Of a stretch of DNA of 64,000 nt, positions 44,451 to 51,331 are shown piece by piece. Both the position numbers and the translations under genes were made by a program. A model generated the notes under the pieces. The model saw only the letters and a program-made list of their open reading frames with translations, was not told the origin of the DNA and searched no databases. How positions within the stretch are numbered: position 1 is the stretch's first letter; each line of letters starts with the position of its first letter. The stretch spans positions 1 through 64,000 of the forward strand of contig DATEDP010000134.1 in assembly GCA_035281585.1 (NCBI GenBank), given 5' to 3'. The DNA comes from a bacterium. GTDB taxonomy: Bacteria; UBA10199; DSSB01.

Positions 44451-44894
44451 CTAGCTAAAATCAATGGTCTCGCCGTCGTCCATCCCATAGTCGTAGTCCG
44501 ACTCGGATCCCAAGCCCCAAGAGCCTTCGCCCCCATAATACATGTCGATGGAGTCGATTTGATCCTGGGTGTTCTGCCAGTAAGCTTGGTTGTCGTCCTC
44601 GCGGATCGCCAGCCACTTGTCTTGCTTTAGGTACTCCATCTCGGTCTCATGAGCGACGTCGGCCTCATGCTGGCGAGCCTGCATGTCGTGCATGGCGGAG
44701 GTCTTTTGGGCTTCAGCCGCTTGCTTGGCGGCCTCGACGGTGGCTCGGGCGTTGGCATCGGCGACGTATTTTTGGGCCTCGGCATTGGCCTCGGCCGCTT
44801 CGCTGGCGGCATGAGCGGCAACGCCGGCGGCGATGCCGACTCCGGCTGCCACGACGACCGCTGCCACGACGACTGCTGCTCCTACTCCAACCAA
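44451..44894 (-). CDS. Small membrane-anchored Ala-rich protein with acidic/Tyr tail (paralogue 1)
   Basis: 147 residues from TTG 44894, placed behind GGGAGGT. Same architecture as its neighbour: N-terminal Val/Ala helix, Ala-rich coiled coil, the HETEMEYLKQDKWL hinge and SIDMYYGGEGSWGLG. The tail after that is short and acidic (DYDYGMDDGETIDFS). As the first gene of the minus-strand operon it would be made together with the unknown protein, both aldolase-fold proteins and radical SAM proteins D and C. No homologous named family is known to me. Confidence 0.75.
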   Translation of the reverse strand: MVGVGAAVVVAAVVVAAGVGIAAGVAAHAASEAAEANAEAQKYVADANARATVEAAKQAAEAQKTSAMHDMQARQHEADVAHETEMEYLKQDKWLAIREDDNQAYWQNTQDQIDSIDMYYGGEGSWGLGSESDYDYGMDDGETIDFS

Positions 44895-45149
44895 GGTACG
44901 ACCTCCCTAAATAATGCCCTTCACACGAATCCTTGGAATGTTATCGTGAGAAAAACCGGCGAAAGTTGCCAAATACGGAATAATAGCCTCATATTGATCA
45001 ACGAGGCAATCCATTGAATGACTTGCCGCGTCATTCGGCAGGAACCAAGGCCTTCGCCATTTTGGCATTTTATTTGTTACTCAAATCCGCAACAATGGGG
45101 TCGCTGAAATGCGATAAATCTCGGGTATGCGAGTTTTAGGAGGAAATTT
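44895..45149. other. Divergent intergenic control region
   Basis: 255 bases, more A/T-rich than its surroundings, between the minus-strand operon start and the plus-strand small gene at 45150. Promoters for both are expected here. I do not see a convincing -35/-10 pair or a repeat in it, and no gene. Confidence 0.4.
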
Positions 45150-45398
45150 ATGACCACGAGCCCAATTCCACCGGGGATGTCCCCCACCGAAATGAATAGA
45201 ACCATCAGCGATGCGGCGAAGCCGAGCCAGGCTCAGGCTCAGCAAACCATCGAGTCCTCGACCGAGGCTTTGACTGATTCGGCTAATATGGCCGCCACCA
45301 AGCCGACCGAGGCCCAATCCGCCTCCGGCGCTCCGGTTTCATCCGCCGCCAGCTCCACCGCGGGCGCCAACACCGACCCGAACGCCCCTCGCGCCTAA
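45150..45398 (+). CDS. Tiny Ser/Ala/Thr-rich protein beside radical SAM gene E
   Basis: 82 residues, hydrophilic and low in complexity: Ser, Ala, Thr, Pro and Gln dominate, with no Cys, Trp or Tyr and no membrane helix. The evidence that it is translated is a very strong Shine-Dalgarno (AGGAGG at 45138-45143, good spacing) before ATG 45150. It lies 53 bases before radical SAM gene E on the same strand. It could be a disordered linker protein, a secreted substrate or a peptide precursor; none is shown by sequence. Confidence 0.6.
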   Translation: MTTSPIPPGMSPTEMNRTISDAAKPSQAQAQQTIESSTEALTDSANMAATKPTEAQSASGAPVSSAASSTAGANTDPNAPRA

Positions 45399-45451
45399 AA
45401 GCCCGCGATTGGCGTTGGCCGTGGCGACTTGAAGGATCAAGTCCACCGACC

Positions 45452-46819
45452 ATGAAAATCGGCCTTTTGACAGCGATCCGTGAGGATCATCGCCTGCCCG
45501 GCGAAGATTTCCCAAAACGGTACATGGCCAATTTGGCCCCGCTCTACCTCGCCGCCTACCTTCGCAAGAAGGGCTTGCCGGTGGAAATCCACATCAAAGA
45601 TCGGCTGGAGGATTTGGCGGCGCTCCGTCCCGAAATCCTGGGCGTTTCCTCGGTCACCGAAAATTTCGAGTTCGCCAAGTCGGTGGCCCAACGGGCCAAG
45701 AGCACTTGGAATCCCATCACGATATTGGGCGGAGTCCATATCACCGCCTTGCCTCGAACTCTCCCTTCGGCCTTCGACGTGGGCGTCCTGGGAGAAGGAG
45801 AGGAGACTTTCTTTCAACTTGTTGCCGGGATCTTGGCGGCCGGCGCCTTGCCGGAACCGAAGGCTTTGGCGAAAATCCGGGGATTGGTTTTCCGCGACGG
45901 AGAAGTTTTGCAACAAACGCCGGCTCGGGAGAACATCGCCGAGCTCGACAGCATCCCACCGCCGGATCGAAGCTCTTTCATTCGCCAGCTCGGAACGGCT
46001 TACTTGATGACGTCGCGAGGATGTCCTTATACCTGCGGCTTTTGCGTGATTCCCGGAGTGACCGAAGGGTATCGAAAGCATAGCCCCCAATATGTCGTCG
46101 ATGAAATACTTTCCATCAAGCGATCCTTTTCCGATGTGAAGTACATCCGAATTTTCGACGACCTTTACATCGTGGATCGCAAGCGCACCAAGGAGATCGC
46201 CGAGCGCGTGGCGGCCGAGGGCTTGAGCGGCGACGTTTCTTTCGGCTGTTGGGGGCGAGCGAATCTCATCGACGAAGACCTTGTCGAGTCCTTTCGCCGG
46301 ATGAACATGCTGTATATCGCCTTTGGCGCCGAATCCGGCAGCTCGCGCGTCTTGTCCCAGATCAAGCCGGCTTCGACCATCGATGAGAACCAACGGGCCA
46401 TCGACCTGCTTTCCGACAGTGGCATCTATCCATCCTGCTCGGTGATCTTGGGTCATCCCAACGAAAGCGAGGAAGACCTTTGGTCGACTTACGCATTCGT
46501 GGAGAGGAATCTCGACAAGCTATTGGAAATCGAATTCAACGTCGCGATTCCTTGGCCGGGAACCGACCTCTGGAAGACGGCGGCTCAGCGCGGTTTGGTC
46601 GACGAAAAGATGGACTTCAGCGTTCTCAAGGAGTGCGCCCACTTTCCCAATTACAGCACCGATCTCTATCCTTATCTCAACACGGTCATTTCGCCGGAGC
46701 GCTTCGATTTGATCCTGGTGGAATTTAAAAAGCTTCACCGTAAAATGATGAATAAAATCAGTAATTTAGAGATCAAAAGTCGAGTCGCTCCCGCCGACAG
46801 CTTCCCGGTGATGAATTAG
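45452..46819 (+). CDS. B12-binding-type radical SAM protein (E)
   Basis: 455 residues. B12-binding-type domain about 1-140 (ILGVSSVTENFEFAKS, ILGGVHITALPRTL, VGVLGEGEETFF). Cluster C191-P-Y-T-C195-G-F-C198 in MTSRGCPYTC, then IFDDLYIVD, FGAESGSSRVL and ILGHPNESEEDL of the radical SAM barrel. The C-terminal 60 residues are charged. It is separated from the minus-strand operon by the divergent region and follows the tiny gene at 45150; MeaB is the next gene. Confidence 0.85.
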   Translation: MKIGLLTAIREDHRLPGEDFPKRYMANLAPLYLAAYLRKKGLPVEIHIKDRLEDLAALRPEILGVSSVTENFEFAKSVAQRAKSTWNPITILGGVHITALPRTLPSAFDVGVLGEGEETFFQLVAGILAAGALPEPKALAKIRGLVFRDGEVLQQTPARENIAELDSIPPPDRSSFIRQLGTAYLMTSRGCPYTCGFCVIPGVTEGYRKHSPQYVVDEILSIKRSFSDVKYIRIFDDLYIVDRKRTKEIAERVAAEGLSGDVSFGCWGRANLIDEDLVESFRRMNMLYIAFGAESGSSRVLSQIKPASTIDENQRAIDLLSDSGIYPSCSVILGHPNESEEDLWSTYAFVERNLDKLLEIEFNVAIPWPGTDLWKTAAQRGLVDEKMDFSVLKECAHFPNYSTDLYPYLNTVISPERFDLILVEFKKLHRKMMNKISNLEIKSRVAPADSFPVMN

Positions 46820-46885
46820 TCTCCCGGCACCGGCGCCATTTTATTTTCCGTTGCGAGCCGAGACTTCAATTGTTAGCCACGAACC

Positions 46886-47833
46886 GTGGCCGATATCCTC
46901 GAAAAATTCCTCGCCGGCGATCGTCTGGCGCTCTCGCGCCTGATCACTCTGGTCGAGAACCAAAGCGACAAGCTGTCCTCGGTGATGAGCCAAATCCACG
47001 GCCATCTCGGCAAAGCCTATTACATCGGCATCACCGGTCCGCCCGGCGCCGGCAAATCGACATTGGTCAATCGCTTGATCGCCCAGGGCCGCAAGCTCGG
47101 GAAAAAGGTCGGCGTCGTCGCCATCGATCCCAGCTCGCCCTTCAGCGGCGGGGCTCTGCTCGGCGACCGGATCCGGATGCAGGATCACGCCTCCGACGAG
47201 GGCGTCTTCATCCGCAGCCTCGGCAGCCGCGGCGCCCACGGCGGCGTCTCGCGGGCGACCCGCGACGTGGTCCGGCTGATGGACGCCTTCGGCATGGACT
47301 GGATCCTGATCGAGACCGTCGGCGTCGGCCAGACCGAGCTCGACATCATGGAGATCGCCCACAGCACGGTGGTCGTCTTGACGCCGGAGTCCGGCGACAC
47401 CATCCAAACGATGAAGGCCGGGCTGCTCGAGGTCGCCGACGTCTTCGTCGTCAACAAGGCCGACCGCGAGGGCGCCGACAAGATTTTCTACGAGCTGCGC
47501 TCGATGCTCGAGATGAGTCCGCAGCAGGGCGATTGGACCGTGCCGGTGCTCAAGACCCAAGCCTTCCAGAACGTCGGCATCGCCGAGCTGGTCGAGACCT
47601 TGGAAAAGCATCGCCAACACTTGGCGGGCTCATCCAAGCTCCAGGCCAAACTCCTGGCGCTCCGCGAAGCGGAATTGGAGGAGATTCTTCAAGAAGAGTT
47701 TCGAAATCACTTCCGGACCGACCGGGGGAGTTCCCCTGAGGTTGAAAAGCTGCGGGAAAGGGTCTTGAAGGGCGAAATCAGCGCCTATGAAGGCGCGGCC
47801 GCGATCTTTCCCAAACTATTCCCGGATAAATAG
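46886..47833 (+). CDS. meaB: MeaB/ArgK-family GTPase
   Basis: 315-residue G3E-type GTPase. P-loop GPPGAGKST near residue 50, then VVAIDPSSPFSGGALLGDRIRM (split over the metal-binding switch), ETVGVGQTE and NKADREG, all typical of MeaB. These proteins guard B12-dependent acyl-CoA mutases (methylmalonyl-CoA mutase and relatives) and gate cobalamin loading. No mutase subunit is in the window. GTG 46886 is the only suitable start; no clear ribosome-binding site is seen. Confidence 0.93.
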   Translation: MADILEKFLAGDRLALSRLITLVENQSDKLSSVMSQIHGHLGKAYYIGITGPPGAGKSTLVNRLIAQGRKLGKKVGVVAIDPSSPFSGGALLGDRIRMQDHASDEGVFIRSLGSRGAHGGVSRATRDVVRLMDAFGMDWILIETVGVGQTELDIMEIAHSTVVVLTPESGDTIQTMKAGLLEVADVFVVNKADREGADKIFYELRSMLEMSPQQGDWTVPVLKTQAFQNVGIAELVETLEKHRQHLAGSSKLQAKLLALREAELEEILQEEFRNHFRTDRGSSPEVEKLRERVLKGEISAYEGAAAIFPKLFPDK

Positions 47834-47843
47834 CGAGAGCTCC

Positions 47844-47924
47844 CGTAGGGGCACCTTTGCGGGTGCCCCAGGCACTGAAATTGCCGCCGCTACAGCCGGG
47901 GCGACCGCAAGGGTCGCCCCTACA
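47844..47924. repeat. GTAGGGGC palindromic repeat, family B (full copy)
   Basis: GTAGGGGCACCTTTGCGGGT at the left and GGGGCGACCGCAAGGGTCGC with CCCTAC at the right. The 47925-48066 stretch after it has no recognisable feature. Confidence 0.8.
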
Positions 47925-48066
47925 AGATTCCTACTGCTAAGCCACTGTAAATACTTGTCATTCCCCGAATCTGTCCGTTTTAAAAAGAGATTGACTTCGC
48001 TTGACCGCCCGGATATGCACGGCGGCCCACGGTTTTTTCTTAGTTTTCAAACCGTTGGATGAGTTT

Positions 48067-48178
48067 TAGGATCCGTAGCTCAGTTGGCCGCCGCGTCTCG
48101 AAGAGACGCGGGGAGGGCGGATCATTAGGCCAAAGTTTGTTAGCTTGCTCGGCTTTGCCGAGCAAGCCTGCAGGATTA
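48067..48178. repeat. Truncated copy of the tRNA-Val 5' half plus two hairpins
   Basis: Bases 48069-48087 (GGATCCGTAGCTCAGTTGG) repeat exactly the first 19 bases of the tRNA-Val at 48179, with a shared TTA just upstream. Between the two copies are two strong stems: GCGTCTCGAAGAGACGC and GCTTGCTCGGCTTTGCCGAG. The copy lacks anticodon and 3' parts and is not a tRNA. Confidence 0.8.
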
Positions 48179-48252
48179 GGATCCGTAGCTCAGTTGGTTA
48201 GAGTACTTCCTTGACATGGAAGGGGTCACTGGTTCGAGTCCAGTCGGATCCA
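48179..48252 (+). tRNA. tRNA-Val (GAC anticodon)
   Basis: 74 bases folding as a cloverleaf: acceptor stem GGATCCG/CGGATCC, D-arm with AGCTCAGTTGGTTAGAG, anticodon arm CTTCC-TTGACAT-GGAAG (anticodon GAC) and T-arm CTGG-TTCGAGT-CCAG. Discriminator is A; CCA is not encoded. It lies just upstream of thrS. Confidence 0.95.
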
Positions 48253-48258
48253 CTATGA

Positions 48259-48350
48259 GGCGTGAAAAGTGAAATGTGAAAAGTGAAAAGTAGGGAATTC
48301 CAAAATTCCTAGGACTTTTCACGTTTCACTTTTCACGTTTCACGTTTTTT
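48259..48350. repeat. Long inverted repeat (CGTGAAAAGTGAAA type), possible terminator
   Basis: CGTGAAAAGTGAAATGTGAA at the left pairs with the TTTCAC/TTTTCACG-rich right arm, around AATTCC..GGAATT-like centre bases; seven T residues follow. It could terminate the tRNA transcript and ends one base before the thrS start. Confidence 0.7.
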
Positions 48351-48351
48351 T

Positions 48352-50097
48352 ATGTTCGAAGAAGATAAAACAGAACATTATTCTCCCCTCCAACGCCTGC
48401 GTCACTCCGCCGCCCATGTGATGGCCGACGCCGTCCAGGCGCTGTTTCCCGGCACCAAGCTCGCGATCGGACCGGCCATCGACACCGGCTTCTATTACGA
48501 CATGGAAGTGCCGCGGCCGCTCACGCTCGAGGACTTGGAGAAGATCGAGGCCAAGATGGCCGAGATCGTGAAGCGCGACGAGCCCTTTCGCCGCGAGGAA
48601 GTCTCCAAGGCCGAGGCCATCGAGCTCTTCAAGAAGCGCGGCGAGATCTACAAGCTCGAGATCATCGAGGCCCTGCCCGGCGACAGGATCACGCTCTACA
48701 AGCACGGCGATTTCGTCGACCTCTGCCGCGGTCCTCACGTCGACTCGACCGGCAAGGTCGCGGCCTTCAAGCTCCTCTCGGTGGCCGGCGCCTATTGGCG
48801 GGGCGACGAGAAGAACAAAATGCTCCAACGGGTCTACGGCACCGCCTTTCCCGACCAGGCCCAGCTTGAGGCCTATCTGACCCAGCTCCGCGAGGCCGAG
48901 GCCCGCGATCACCGCAAGCTCGGCAAGGAGCTCGACCTTTTCTCGATGATGGAAGAGGAGGGCCCGGGCTTGATCCTCTGGCATCCCAAGGGCGCCCGGA
49001 TCCGCCAAACCATCGAGGATTTCTGGCGCGGCGAGCATCGCCGCGAAGGCTACGAGCTGGTCTATACCCCGCACATGGCCAAGCTCGACCTCTGGCACAC
49101 CAGCGGCCACACCCAGTTTTACAAAGACAACATGTTCTCGCCGATGGAAGTCGAAGGGCAGGAGTACGAGATCAAGCCGATGAACTGCCCCTTCCACATC
49201 CGGATCTATAACCACCGGATGAAGAGTTACCGCGAGCTGCCGGTCCGGCTGGGCGAGCTCGGCACGGTCTATCGCTTCGAGCGCTCCGGCGTCCTCCACG
49301 GACTGCTCCGGGTCCGGGGCTTCACCCAGGACGACGCCCACATCTTCTGCCGGCCCGACCAGCTCCAGGCCGAGGTCGAGCGGGTCCTGGAGATGACCAT
49401 GCGCTTCCTGGGCCACTTCGGCTTCAAGGAATTCGAGCTTTTCCTCTCGACCCGGCCCGAAAAATCGGTCGGCAGCGACGAAAACTGGGACTTGGCGACC
49501 AAGGCTCTGAGGGGGGCTTTGGAGGCTAAGGGCTTGGCCTTTGCGGTTGACCCCGGAGAAGGGGTGTTTTACGGTCCCAAGATCGACTTGAAGATCAAGG
49601 ACACCATTGGCCGGATGTGGCAATGCTCCACGGTCCAAGTCGATTTCAACAACCCGGAGCGCTTCAACCTTCACTACATGGCCGAGGATGGCAGCCGCCA
49701 ACGCCCGATCATGGTGCATCGGGCGCTCATGGGCTCGTTGGAGAGGTTCTTCGGCATCCTCATCGAGCATTTCGCGGGCGCGTTTCCGACTTGGTTGGCC
49801 CCGGTTCAGGCCCTCCTGATTCCCATCACCGACCAGCAAAACGACTATGCCGCCGAACTTTTGGCCAAGCTCAAGGAGCAAGGCATCCGGGCCGAAGCCG
49901 ATTATCGCTCCGAGAAGCTGGGGCACAAGATCCGGGAGGGCCAGCTCCAGAAGATCCCGCACATGCTGGTGCTGGGCAAGAAGGAGCAGGCCGAGGGCAC
50001 GCTCAGCGTCCGCAGCCGCCGCGAGGGCGACAAGGGCTCGATGAGCTACGACGATTATTTGAAGTACTTGAACCAAGAAATCGAAAGCCGGGCTTAG
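48352..50097 (+). CDS. thrS: Threonyl-tRNA synthetase (no TGS domain)
   Basis: 581-residue class II synthetase. It begins directly at the editing domain: HSAAH at 18-22 with the later LCRGPH, the site that hydrolyses Ser-tRNA(Thr). The catalytic core follows with motif 2 around TVYRFERSGVLHGLLRVRGFTQDDAH, the zinc/substrate region KPMNCPFHI, and motif 3 VHRALMGSLERF. The C-terminal anticodon-binding domain is complete. The N-terminal TGS domain (about 60 residues in the E. coli enzyme) is missing, and upstream sequence is a repeat, so this is not a misplaced start. Confidence 0.96.
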   Translation: MFEEDKTEHYSPLQRLRHSAAHVMADAVQALFPGTKLAIGPAIDTGFYYDMEVPRPLTLEDLEKIEAKMAEIVKRDEPFRREEVSKAEAIELFKKRGEIYKLEIIEALPGDRITLYKHGDFVDLCRGPHVDSTGKVAAFKLLSVAGAYWRGDEKNKMLQRVYGTAFPDQAQLEAYLTQLREAEARDHRKLGKELDLFSMMEEEGPGLILWHPKGARIRQTIEDFWRGEHRREGYELVYTPHMAKLDLWHTSGHTQFYKDNMFSPMEVEGQEYEIKPMNCPFHIRIYNHRMKSYRELPVRLGELGTVYRFERSGVLHGLLRVRGFTQDDAHIFCRPDQLQAEVERVLEMTMRFLGHFGFKEFELFLSTRPEKSVGSDENWDLATKALRGALEAKGLAFAVDPGEGVFYGPKIDLKIKDTIGRMWQCSTVQVDFNNPERFNLHYMAEDGSRQRPIMVHRALMGSLERFFGILIEHFAGAFPTWLAPVQALLIPITDQQNDYAAELLAKLKEQGIRAEADYRSEKLGHKIREGQLQKIPHMLVLGKKEQAEGTLSVRSRREGDKGSMSYDDYLKYLNQEIESRA

Positions 50098-50110
50098 GTC
50101 CGGCGGCAAC

Positions 50111-50127
50111 AGGAGGTTATTCGTATT
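50111..50127 (+). promoter_or_regulatory. Ribosome-binding site and ATT start codon of infC
   Basis: AGGAGGT at 50111-50117 is seven bases upstream of ATT at 50125-50127, in frame with IF-3. This is the rare start codon conserved for infC, used for autoregulation because IF-3 itself discriminates against it. Confidence 0.85.
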
Positions 50128-50655
50128 AATCACAAAGAGACGCGCATCAACCGGCGCATTCGCGTTCCCGAAATTCGCTTGATCGATGCCGAGGGAAAGC
50201 AGCTCGGCGTTTTCATCACCTCGAAGGCGATCGAAATGGCCGAAAGCCAGGGATTGGATTTGGTCGAGCTTTCGCCCAATGCCGTTCCTCCGGTCTGCAA
50301 GATCATGGACTTCGGCAAATACAAGTACCAGCAGACCAAGAAGATCAAGGAAGCGAAGAAGCATCAAGTCATCGTCTTGGTGAAGGAAGTGAAATTTCGG
50401 CCGGTGACCGACGAGCACGACCTCGATTTCAAGGTTCGTAACATGGAAGGCTTCATTGCCGAGGGTCACAAGGTGAAAGCGACGGTGGTCTTCCGGGGCC
50501 GCGAGATGAGCTACCGGGAAGGCGGCCATAAAATTCTGAAGCAGATTTTGGAAAAGCTCGGCGACAAGGTGACGGTGGAAGTTCCGCCGAAAATGGAAGG
50601 CCGGCAGCTGACGATGCTCCTGATCCCGGCCAAGCACCCGGGCAAGAAGGACTGA
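50125..50655 (+). CDS. infC: Translation initiation factor IF-3
   Basis: 176 residues from the ATT start: INHKETRINRRIRVPEIRLI at the N-terminus, VELSPNAVPPVCKIMDFGKYKY, then the C-terminal domain with EVKFRPVTDEHDL and FRGREMSYREGG. IF-3 prevents premature 50S joining and checks start codons. A start at TTG 50179 would cut off the conserved N-terminus. Between thrS (27 bases) and rpmI (27 bases), as in E. coli. Confidence 0.97.
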   Translation: MNHKETRINRRIRVPEIRLIDAEGKQLGVFITSKAIEMAESQGLDLVELSPNAVPPVCKIMDFGKYKYQQTKKIKEAKKHQVIVLVKEVKFRPVTDEHDLDFKVRNMEGFIAEGHKVKATVVFRGREMSYREGGHKILKQILEKLGDKVTVEVPPKMEGRQLTMLLIPAKHPGKKD

Positions 50656-50682
50656 TTTTCAAATTTAGGAATTGGAGACGAT

Positions 50683-50877
50683 ATGCCGAAATTAAAATCG
50701 AAACGCGGCGCCAAGAAGCGCTTCAAGGTCACCGGCACCGGCAAGGTGAAGGCGGCCAAGTCGAACCGCCGCCACATCCTGACGACCAAGACCCGGAAGT
50801 CGAAGCGTCATTCGCGCAAGGCCAACATTCTCAATAAGTCGGATTCGGCGCGGATGCGCCTGGCCGTTTTAGGATAA
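50683..50877 (+). CDS. rpmI: 50S ribosomal protein L35
   Basis: 64 residues, very basic: [21 protein letters not shown] at the start and [18 protein letters not shown] near the end are the L35 signature. It lies between infC and rplT in the usual order. A family B repeat separates it from rplT. Confidence 0.97.
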   Translation: MPKLKSKRGAKKRFKVTGTGKVKAAKSNRRHILTTKTRKSKRHSRKANILNKSDSARMRLAVLG

Positions 50878-50885
50878 TTTGAACA

Positions 50886-50967
50886 TGTAGGGGCACCCCT
50901 TGCGGGTGCCTTATCTACGGGTGTGGCAATCGCCTCGCCCAGGGCGACCGCGAGGGTCGCCCCTACG
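50886..50967. repeat. GTAGGGGC palindromic repeat, family B, inside the infC-rpmI-rplT operon
   Basis: GTAGGGGCACCCCTTGCGGG at the left and CAGGGCGACCGCGAGGGTCG with CCCCTAC at the right fill nearly all of the 103-base gap between rpmI and rplT, a gap that is normally short. Confidence 0.8.
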
Positions 50968-50980
50968 AAGGAGAATACCA

Positions 50981-51331
50981 ATGCCAAGAGTAAAACGCGG
51001 CTTTAAAGCCCGCCGCCGTCGCAATAAAGTCCTGAAGCAGGCCAAAGGCTACCGCGGAGGCCATTCCAAGCTTTTCCGCACCGCCCAGGAATCGGTCGAC
51101 AAGGGTTTGACCTACGCTTATGTCGGACGCCGGCTCAAGAAGCGCGACGCCCGCAGCCTGTGGATCCAGCGCATCGGCGCCGCCGCCGAGGGCCTGGGGC
51201 TCTCCTACAGCAAGCTGATGGGCGGCCTGAAGAAGGCCAAGATCGCGCTGGATCGCAAGGTTCTCGCCTTCCTGGCCGCCGAAGACCCCTCGGTCTTCGC
51301 GAGAATCGTCGACGCCGCCAAGAAGGCGTGA
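50981..51331 (+). CDS. rplT: 50S ribosomal protein L20
   Basis: 116 residues with the L20 hallmarks: MPRVKRGFKARRRRNKVLKQ, AKGYRGGHSKLFRTA, and LWIQRIGAAAEGLGLSYSKL. AAGGAG precedes ATG 50981; the open frame further upstream lies in the repeat. L20 is an early 50S assembly protein. The stop overlaps the pheS start by three bases. Confidence 0.97.
   Translation: MPRVKRGFKARRRRNKVLKQAKGYRGGHSKLFRTAQESVDKGLTYAYVGRRLKKRDARSLWIQRIGAAAEGLGLSYSKLMGGLKKAKIALDRKVLAFLAAEDPSVFARIVDAAKKA

Noticed and set aside
43893-45398. Classical RiPP precursor peptides
   Set aside because: The small proteins are 82-157 residues, two have a membrane helix, and no recognition-element protein, protease or transporter gene is adjacent; a substrate role is left as a hypothesis only.
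48069-48087. Possible second tRNA gene
   Set aside because: Only the acceptor 5' strand and part of the D-arm are present; no anticodon or T-arm.
48340-50637. 765-codon minus-strand open frame
   Set aside because: Antisense to thrS and infC, both certain.
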